From assembly GCF_037975245.1 (NCBI RefSeq), contig NC_092581.1, forward strand, positions 13,979,303 to 14,043,302: a stretch of DNA of 64,000 nt, given 5' to 3'. The notes under the pieces are model-generated. The model had not been told where the DNA came from and ran no database searches. It worked only from the letters and a program-made list of their open reading frames with translations. This DNA comes from Apostichopus japonicus. Lineage: Eukaryota > Echinodermata > Holothuroidea > Aspidochirotida > Stichopodidae. A program made the position numbers and the translations under genes. This document shows, piece after piece, positions 63,401-64,000 of the stretch. Position 1 is the stretch's first letter. Each line of letters begins with the position of its first letter.

Positions 63401-64000
63401 CAGTCAACAAAGTGATTTTGAACATTAGGTAATGGATCAATAATTCTAGTGATTTCAGATTGATTGATTCAGATTCAGGTTGTCATCATCTTTGCACATG
63501 AAAGATATACTTTGAAAGATATACAGAGATGGAGAGAATTATAGCAATAATGTTTGGTGAAGTTCACTGACCAGGGTTACTGAGGTTTGTTAACAAATTG
63601 CTTTGCAGTTGATTGCAACTTAATGTCCTGCTTTAAATTAGCTCGTTCATTTGGTATCAGGTTGCAATTTAGTGTCCTGCTTTAACTCAGCTCGTTCATT
63701 TTGTATCAGCAAGCACCTTAGTGTCCTGCTCTAACCAAGCTCGTTCATTTTGTGTTAGGTAGCAACTTAATGTCCTGCTTTAACTCAGCTCGTTCATTTT
63801 GTATCAGCAAGCACCTATGTGTCCTGCTCTAACCAAGCTCATTCATTCTTCATCTTCTTGCAGGTCGACTGTTTCTCGTTTGGGATGTTTATGTATGAGC
63901 TGCTGTCCCTCCAGAAGCCCTTTGACTCAGCGATTGGCCAGGGGGTGGGTCGACTGGCCCAGGTCATAAAGCATTACATCATTGAGGGTCAAAGGCCACC
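24070..64000 (+). CDS. LRRK1: LRRK1-like ROCO protein kinase (19 coding exons seen, 3' end outside the window)
   Basis: Joining 19 plus-strand exons with GT-AG borders and matching phases gives one open frame of about 2,405 residues that is still open at the window edge. Domain order: ankyrin repeats (about 35-470), leucine-rich repeats (about 635-1155, interrupted by a low-complexity insert), ROC GTPase (about 1165-1385, P-loop GKSDIGKT 1174-1181, DFGGQ 1251-1255, THYD 1309-1312), COR (about 1390-2120), kinase from about 2140 (GRGSFG 2146-2151, Lys2171, YRD 2290-2292, DYG 2322-2324, APE 2345-2347). An N-terminus starting directly with ankyrin repeats, without a long armadillo region, and VLVW after the catalytic loop favour LRRK1 over LRRK2. 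ROCO kinases couple GTP binding to Ser/Thr kinase activity; vertebrate LRRK1 phosphorylates RAB7A and acts in endosome traffic. It is several hundred residues longer than human LRRK1, owing to inserts in two giant exons. Genomic span exceeds 39.9 kb. Confidence 0.93.
26301..26656 (+). mobile_element. 356-bp TTAA-flanked MITE, copy 1
   Basis: The ends AGGGTGTGAAGACTCG and CGAGTCTTCAATGCCT are imperfect inverted repeats, bordered by TTAA on both sides (26297-26300, 26657-26660). A second copy, about 90% identical by eye, is at 42853-43213. TTAA targets fit piggyBac or Kolobok superfamilies; T2-type Kolobok MITEs have TTAAAGG-type ends. Non-autonomous. Confidence 0.85.
28172..28399 (+). pseudogene. 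THAP zinc-finger remnant of the Kolobok-like element
   Basis: It begins MPQFCVVGGCSY: a C-x4-C pair at the N-terminus as in THAP domains. FFRFPSKR (the F..FP core) and a basic RRRLWINFLR stretch with the conserved Trp follow. The expected C-terminal C-x2-H pair is not visible before the frame ends next to the inserted hAT element, so the finger is incomplete or decayed. It would have been the DNA-binding N-terminus of a transposase. The catalytic part is not recognisable in the rest of the element. Confidence 0.65.
28747..29243. mobile_element. 497-bp hAT-like MITE nested in the 28.4-kb element
   Basis: CATAGCTCCCAACT on the left and AGTTGGGAGCTCTG on the right are inverted ends. CATTTA flanks both sides (28741-28746, 29244-29249), a 6-bp repeat that is shorter than the usual 8. 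Non-coding. Confidence 0.6.
29286..30358 (-). mobile_element. 1.1-kb hAT-like element, copy 2 (opposite orientation), nested
   Basis: The ends CAGGCGCGGCGGAAC and GTTCCGCCGCCACTG are flanked by GACTAGTC (29278-29285) and GACTTGTC (30359-30366), an 8-bp duplication with one mismatch. The whole sequence is the reverse complement of 5745-6847, including the internal guest element. High identity suggests fairly recent spread. Non-autonomous. Confidence 0.88.
29605..29983 (-). mobile_element. hAT-like MITE nested in the 1.1-kb element (copy 2)
   Basis: CAGTGGCGGAGC and CTCCGCCACTG ends, with AGTAAGGG (29597-29604) and AGTAAGTG (29984-29991) as target duplication. It is the counterpart of 6116-6524 and shows the guest moved together with its host. 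Confidence 0.8.
31575..34437. other. Intron 1 segment, no feature recognised
   Basis: AT-rich, with C-runs at 31681 and 33424. No repeat or exon identified. Confidence 0.35.
34442..34500. repeat. 13-bp tandem repeat (AGGGGCTGGTCCT), about 4.5 copies
   Basis: Direct repeats of GGGGCTGGTCCTA with one variant unit (TGGGGCTGGTCCT). Confidence 0.9.
34893..35155. repeat. Tandem duplication, about 153-bp period
   Basis: AAGAAAAGTCACCCATTC... AACTGATCCGCTCTCAACCC... CCCTTGCAT occurs at about 34898-34985 and again at about 35051-35142. Non-coding. Confidence 0.8.
35360..35393. repeat. Perfect 15-bp-stem hairpin
   Basis: GACCAGGGAGTTGTT-CCAT-AACAACTCCCTGGTC: a perfect 15-bp stem with a 4-base loop in intron 1. 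It shares GGGAG/CTCCCTGGTC with the weaker hairpin at 16424-16452. Confidence 0.85.
35700..35865 (-). mobile_element. tRNA-derived SINE of a second family
   Basis: On the minus strand the order is GTCAAGTGGTTAAGGCAGTG (A-box-like), GGTTTGAGTCCTGG (B-box-like), then TGTGTCCTTGGGCAATGCAC and a CTCCATTAC region. The TGTCCTTGGGCA segment is common in animal tRNA-derived SINEs. It differs from the 10.6/19.9/53.5-kb family. Confidence 0.65.
35973..36077. repeat. Long T-rich tract
   Basis: T runs interrupted by single A, C or G bases, with a final uninterrupted run of about 25 T. Simple sequence. Confidence 0.85.
36290..36385. repeat. Fragment of GC-rich MITE family
   Basis: GGGAGGGGGACACCCCCTCC then CCTTAAACCCCTCCCCCAGG matches the interiors of the elements near 4500-4550 and 28470/28800. 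Confidence 0.55.
38060..38260. repeat. Tandem duplication, about 119-bp period
   Basis: TCTCATAGTTAGTGAAATAT... AAGTTGCTTTAAGGATATT occurs twice. A third partial piece (TTAAGTTTTAGTACCAAGTT) is near 38602. It lies just upstream of exon 2. Confidence 0.8.
38700..38865 (+). CDS. LRRK1: LRRK1-like exon 2: ankyrin repeats
   Basis: Acceptor TTTTTTTAG, donor GTGAGA, phase 0 in and phase 1 out. Encodes TPLHIAAS, KLVQYGADLDKLD and SGQTPHLLAEENKD, typical ankyrin helices and turns, directly continuing exon 1. Confidence 0.92.
38866..41148. other. Intron 2
   Basis: No exon or transposon recognised. C-run at 39480-39510. It contains the G-quadruplex candidate listed separately and a long T run at 40728-40748. 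Confidence 0.5.
40419..40457 (+). other. G-quadruplex-forming candidate
   Basis: At least six runs of three or more G separated by 1-2 bases (GGGGGAGGGGGGTGGGGTGG then GGGAGGGAGGGAGGGAGGG). It is on the coding strand of the LRRK1-like gene, in intron 2, so the pre-mRNA could fold too. Confidence 0.7.
41149..41287 (+). CDS. LRRK1: LRRK1-like exon 3
   Basis: Acceptor TATTGTAG, donor GTAAGG, phase 1 in and phase 2 out. Encodes RLELERDLLEACSDIDKLML and a following CDYKETLLYR stretch: helical linker between ankyrin repeats. Confidence 0.9.
41288..42640. other. Intron 3
   Basis: It contains one short copy of the hammerhead-like motif at 42126-42182; otherwise nothing recognised. Confidence 0.5.
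42126..42182 (-). repeat. Short copy of the hammerhead-like motif
   Basis: The minus strand shows GCCTCTGAAGAAGATCC, TGCTA, GGATCGAAACGTCAGGCC: the core without the longer C/T-rich body. It is similar in extent to the 57-bp insertion at 4792, but I could not define a target duplication. Confidence 0.65.
42641..42785 (+). CDS. LRRK1: LRRK1-like exon 4: ankyrin repeat
   Basis: Acceptor TTCCCTACAG, donor GTGAGT, phase 2 in and phase 0 out. Encodes EEVVNFLISRGAEGKANQ and TPLHLACFRGYFELAVKLLK, a textbook ankyrin unit. Confidence 0.93.
42853..43213 (+). mobile_element. TTAA-flanked MITE, copy 2, in intron 4
   Basis: Ends AGGGTGTGAAGACTGG and AGTCTTCAAAGCCT, with TTAA at 42849-42852 and 43214-43217. 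Full-length homologue of 26301-26656 in the same orientation. It begins only about 67 bp after exon 4. Confidence 0.85.
44335..44740. repeat. Diverged tandem duplication in intron 4
   Basis: GGTTTGCTTCT(A)TTAACTGTGGAT... CACAGCCAACTCTATCACAT recurs about 285 bp downstream in diverged form (TTTGCTTCTTATAACTGTGG... CACAACCAACTCTATCACAT). A TTGATTATTGATT-rich simple stretch lies between them. Non-coding. Confidence 0.65.
44908..45036 (+). CDS. LRRK1: LRRK1-like exon 5: ankyrin repeat
   Basis: Acceptor TATATCAG, donor GTCAGT, phase 0 on both sides. Encodes NDNELPLHSAAKQGHSKLVR and LLLNHDYKALMDQ. Confidence 0.9.
45447..47708 (+). CDS. LRRK1: LRRK1-like exon 6 (2,262 bp): last ankyrin repeats and most leucine-rich repeats
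   Basis: Acceptor AATATTTCAG, donor GTTAGT, phase 0 on both sides, 754 codons (residues 310-1063). It opens with ankyrin repeats (SQTALYLACAAGHTEVVEEL, GRTPLHCAVLCGHIDIVSVL, RHGADPN), then a basic linker (KRRKSLTDDHKSS, RRRRTL). Leucine-rich repeats follow (ITRIDISDNCLRNVPLLIF, LQMLNLSNNKLVHLP, LKEFKLDGNRISSVP, LRVLNVSKNRLKELP). A Ser/Asp-rich insert separates these from further repeats (LRELDLSHNDFEEVPPGLA, LAKLVLSNNEIKN), and another Ser/Thr/Pro-rich insert ends the exon. A single exon of this length suggests fusion of ancestral exons by intron loss. The inserts explain much of the extra protein length. Confidence 0.95.
47725..48500 (-). pseudogene. 3' part of a CR1/L2-like LINE reverse transcriptase
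   Basis: On the minus strand an SWGDHIS-like piece leads into a 160-codon open stretch with CRKVAKTIGILSKLKHYLP, LKTLYQTLVVPHFSYCSIIW, LIILQKKAVRHISHA, LNVLKINDII and THR-type segments ending in RNRTIKTWNSI. This is the C-terminal thumb/connection part of a non-LTR reverse transcriptase. The 3' end at about 47730 is an AAATC-repeat tail. It is 5'-truncated, with no catalytic FADD-type motif present. It is better preserved than the 7.3-8.1-kb fragment. Confidence 0.85.
49182..49258. repeat. 18-bp tandem repeat (TATATTGACCGATCGATA), 4 copies
   Basis: Four 18-bp units lie 27 bp upstream of the exon 7 acceptor. The unit is a multiple of three and stays open in the exon frame (YIDRSI repeats). 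I treat it as intronic because the pyrimidine tract and TTTTCAG at 49284 are good and the LRR sequence joins smoothly without it. Confidence 0.75.
49285..49577 (+). CDS. LRRK1: LRRK1-like exon 7: last leucine-rich repeats
   Basis: Acceptor CCCGTTTTCAG, donor GTAAGT, phase 0 in and phase 2 out. Encodes FPSLKVLSVSSNNLSCIP, LNSLKIDRNDQIREFPPEMG and LIQLEFDGCPVRDD, then a helix (ILSYLNSILE) leading to ROC. Confidence 0.94.
50245..50362 (+). CDS. LRRK1: LRRK1-like exon 8: ROC GTPase P-loop
   Basis: Acceptor TTTGTCGTCAG, donor GTAAGA, phase 2 in and phase 0 out. Encodes RMKLMFVGKSDIGKTTLLNE. The GKSDIGKT motif is an intact Walker A (G1) that binds the phosphates of GTP and Mg2+. Confidence 0.96.
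51353..51517 (+). CDS. LRRK1: LRRK1-like exon 9: ROC switch regions
   Basis: Acceptor GTTGAGTAG (weak pyrimidine tract), donor GTAAAT, phase 0. Encodes STVGVDVGEW (switch I region, Thr present) and KVTFSTWDFGGQ (G3, DxxGQ, switch II). Both are intact. Confidence 0.92.
51710..52250. repeat. 30-bp minisatellite in intron 9
   Basis: About 18 units of ATGGAATACTTCCTAGTGAT plus CCCTGGTTAT. Two main variants alternate (GTGATCCCTGG, GTGTTTCCTGG). The 30-bp period keeps frames open and makes spurious 10-residue repeat proteins. Confidence 0.92.
52296..52475. repeat. About 43-bp tandem repeat, 4 copies, in intron 9
   Basis: Units of AATGGAGGCAGGATGCCTCC plus TAATTGCCACCATGCCTNCCCC follow the 30-bp array and end about 50 bp before exon 10. 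Confidence 0.88.
52528..52650 (+). CDS. LRRK1: LRRK1-like exon 10: ROC domain
   Basis: Acceptor TTCTCGACCAG, donor GTGAGC, phase 0. Encodes YVTHQYFLTKRSIYLVIFKI and LSELQQWLVNIQ, the strand and helix after switch II in ROC domains. Confidence 0.93.
52728..53000 (-). mobile_element. Hammerhead-like small element, copy in intron 10
   Basis: It starts TGTGTAAAAGTAAGTTGGCC on the plus strand like the 23.1-kb copy. The core follows, then GACAAGTAACAGTAACAGAA, ACAGACAGGTTAATGAGCAT and a G/A-rich end. On the minus strand the core hairpin is intact, but TTTGAAGAAG replaces CTCTGAAGAAG, changing the first C of the CTGANGA box. The right boundary is unclear. Confidence 0.75.
53229..53484 (+). CDS. LRRK1: LRRK1-like exon 11: ROC G4/G5
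   Basis: Acceptor TTTCCACAG, donor GTATGC, phase 0 in and phase 1 out. Encodes APNSPVILVGTHYDVL (THYD is the G4 position, as in other ROCO proteins) and CCIEISCTAAGRYHNLNNLR (G5 region), then the last ROC helix. Confidence 0.95.
53515..53720 (-). mobile_element. tRNA-derived SINE, copy 3, in intron 11
   Basis: A GTAT tail, CTCCTGCAAGCAGGAACTCG, GGCTTATCAAAGCCGCAAGC and the shared body, ending near GGAGTGACCCGAA. The head with the A-box is missing or scrambled. The insertion lies about 30 bp after exon 11. Confidence 0.8.
54488..54632 (+). CDS. LRRK1: LRRK1-like exon 12: start of COR
   Basis: Acceptor ATATCCAG, donor GTATGT, phase 1 in and phase 2 out. Encodes GTLLDKKIPTSYLALENAI, the conserved beginning of COR domains. 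Confidence 0.93.
54755..55135. repeat. About 126-132-bp tandem repeat, 3 copies, intron 12
   Basis: CACTGCTGGCCCTTGGAGAG... AACCAGTACTGGGCATAGCA... CAGCTGTTTGCTTCCATTTA repeated at about 54762, 54894 and 55020. Confidence 0.85.
55410..55571. repeat. Long imperfect palindrome (fold-back), intron 12
   Basis: CAAATAATGAATGGTT... GCAATAGTGCAAATATTTCA... TTCCATTCAAC is followed, after a TCGGCTGCGCCTC centre, by its complement. Arms of about 75 bp pair with around 85-90% identity. ATGTTTTATACAACACC (55181) and GGTGTATAAAAC (55399) suggest a larger foldback around it. Probably a fold-back MITE. Confidence 0.85.
55738..55777. repeat. Poly-C tract
   Basis: CTTCCCTCCCCCCTCCCCC followed by a long C run. 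Simple sequence in intron 12. Confidence 0.85.
56221..56315 (+). CDS. LRRK1: LRRK1-like exon 13: COR
   Basis: Acceptor AACTATAAACAG, donor GTAAGG, phase 2 in and phase 1 out. Encodes TEVARVMVEESEVSFHNKEE then LMLATKFLHNNG; the last part (FLHNNG, followed by VLLYFE in exon 14) is a conserved COR motif. Confidence 0.93.
56316..57360. other. Intron 13
   Basis: No repeat or exon recognised. GCCTTGCTGCAGGGGAGTTTGCAGCAGCTGCAGC at 56750-56783 resembles 61291-61324 in intron 16, so a small dispersed repeat is possible. Confidence 0.45.
57361..57483 (+). CDS. LRRK1: LRRK1-like exon 14: COR
   Basis: Acceptor TACTTTGCAG, donor GTGAGC, phase 1 on both sides. Encodes VLLYFEDALLSDYFFLDPQW and LCDILAKIVTIPE, highly characteristic of COR (ROCO proteins share xFLDPxWLxD). 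Confidence 0.95.
57784..57989 (+). CDS. LRRK1: LRRK1-like exon 15: COR
   Basis: Acceptor CCATGGCAG, donor GTGTGT, phase 1 in and phase 0 out. Encodes LLNKFEVAVEYDNQHLLIPS then LLPKR; the HLLIPSLLP motif is typical of COR. Confidence 0.94.
57990..58559. other. Intron 15
   Basis: No feature recognised. Confidence 0.5.
58560..60215 (+). CDS. LRRK1: LRRK1-like exon 16 (1,656 bp): C-terminal COR
   Basis: Acceptor TTTCTTTCTTAG, donor GTATGT, phase 0, 552 codons (residues 1572-2123). It opens with a Ser/Pro-rich low-complexity insert (SSPPPPLVPPGRHG and an acidic-Ser stretch), then the COR core LRRLYIFQYIPSGFWSHIMC, RIGQVEILIPNQAV, LIMDLVEMLIDNFYPTLCE, a cysteine cluster (VVPCCKCWKEYN) and a variable Ser-rich part. 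It ends RHGELPIATLAPDV and continues directly into the kinase exon. Unlike a typical vertebrate gene, no intron splits it. Confidence 0.95.
60216..61489. other. Intron 16
   Basis: No exon is needed: LAPDV joins VFHDLGQ in phase. An 11-bp tandem repeat lies at 61136-61201. Confidence 0.6.
61136..61201. repeat. 11-bp tandem repeat (GCATCCAGGCT), 6 copies
   Basis: Six units, of which the first is a variant (GCATCAAGGCT). Confidence 0.95.
61490..61945 (+). CDS. LRRK1: LRRK1-like exon 17: kinase N-lobe
   Basis: Acceptor CGATTAAAG, donor GTAAGT, phase 0. Encodes KKRLLGRGSFGLVFEGK (glycine loop), AVALKMLQP (catalytic Lys), an insert (PPGEGARRTDRHRYEMENSK), a helix (YRTVRKELSILMKLSH, with Glu of helix C), then CLILELAPMGALDNFLENY (hinge). 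All N-lobe residues expected of an active kinase are present. Confidence 0.96.
61946..62599. other. Intron 17
   Basis: No feature recognised beyond T-rich sequence. Confidence 0.5.
62600..62854 (+). CDS. LRRK1: LRRK1-like exon 18: catalytic loop and activation segment
   Basis: Acceptor TTTTTGCAATAG, donor GTCAGT, phase 0. Encodes YLHHNKIIYRDLKAENVLVW, LKVKLADYGIS and GTPGFMAPEIV. YRD in place of HRD and DYG in place of DFG are the family hallmarks of LRRK kinases. VLVW resembles ILVW of LRRK1. Confidence 0.97.
62910..63320. repeat. Probable dispersed repeat with TATATAGCGCTC start
   Basis: TTTATATAGCGCTCAATCAC and AAAGCGCTTCACAAG at one end, and GGCAAATCATTCCATAGCTTTGGACCAATG at the other, look like a transposon-derived repeat I have seen widely in animal genomes, but I cannot name it. 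A-rich middle. Confidence 0.45.
63621..63860. repeat. 49-bp tandem repeat, about 5 copies, next to the exon 19 acceptor
   Basis: Units of GTCCTGCTTTAACTCAGCTC plus GTTCATTTTGTATCAGCAAGCACCTTA run to within a few bases of the CTTCTTGCAG acceptor. Two subtypes (TTTAACTCAG and TCTAACCAAG) alternate, indicating duplication of a dimer. Confidence 0.9.
63864..64000 (+). CDS. LRRK1: LRRK1-like exon 19 (partial): kinase C-lobe
   Basis: Acceptor CTTCTTGCAG, phase 0, open to the window end. Encodes VDCFSFGMFMYELLSLQKPF (the D..SFG/L helix F region) and IKHYIIEGQRP. The rest of the C-lobe and any WD40-like region are outside the window. Confidence 0.95.

Overview
This window looks like nuclear DNA from a multicellular animal. 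Coding exons are short to long, split by introns with clean GT-AG borders, and embedded in AT-rich DNA full of minisatellites, SINEs, LINE remnants and cut-and-paste transposons. The one large gene is a LRRK1-type ROCO protein kinase. The repeat content (tRNA-derived SINEs, THAP-bearing TTAA-target elements, many hAT-like MITEs) would fit a marine invertebrate, perhaps an echinoderm-like deuterostome. That placement is inference and not secure.

Layout: 1-635 holds the end of a plus-strand gene, with a last coding exon at 464-635 that I could not identify. From about 640 to 24,030 I see no convincing gene. This stretch holds a 34-bp satellite (2.1-3.0 kb), several GC-rich hAT-like MITEs (4.2-4.6 and 5.7-6.8 kb), a decayed LINE reverse-transcriptase fragment (7.3-8.1 kb, minus), copies of a small element with a hammerhead-like motif (4.8, 9.4-9.7, 23.1 kb), a 15.7-16.4 kb minisatellite, tRNA-derived SINEs (10.6 and 19.9 kb) and other tandem repeats.

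From 24,070 to the right edge the plus strand encodes most of a LRRK1-like protein. I assembled 19 coding exons, all joining in frame, giving about 2,405 residues before the window ends. The domain order is ankyrin repeats, leucine-rich repeats, ROC GTPase (P-loop GKSDIGKT, DFGGQ, THYD), COR, then protein kinase (GRGSFG, VALK, YRD, DYG, APE). The kinase C-lobe end and any C-terminal WD40 region lie outside the window. The protein is longer than vertebrate LRRK1, mainly because two giant exons (2,262 and 1,656 bp) carry low-complexity inserts in the LRR and COR regions.

The 14.3-kb first coding intron contains the most striking structure. A 3.7-kb TTAA-flanked element carrying a THAP-like zinc-finger remnant (27.87-31.57 kb) is interrupted by a hAT-like element with an 8-bp target duplication. 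That element contains two further hAT-like elements, one of which carries yet another inside it. A second copy of the inner composite sits in the opposite orientation at 5.7-6.8 kb. Other introns carry a LINE fragment, a second TTAA MITE, SINE and hammerhead-like element copies, a long imperfect palindrome, a strong G-quadruplex candidate and several minisatellites, some directly next to splice acceptors.
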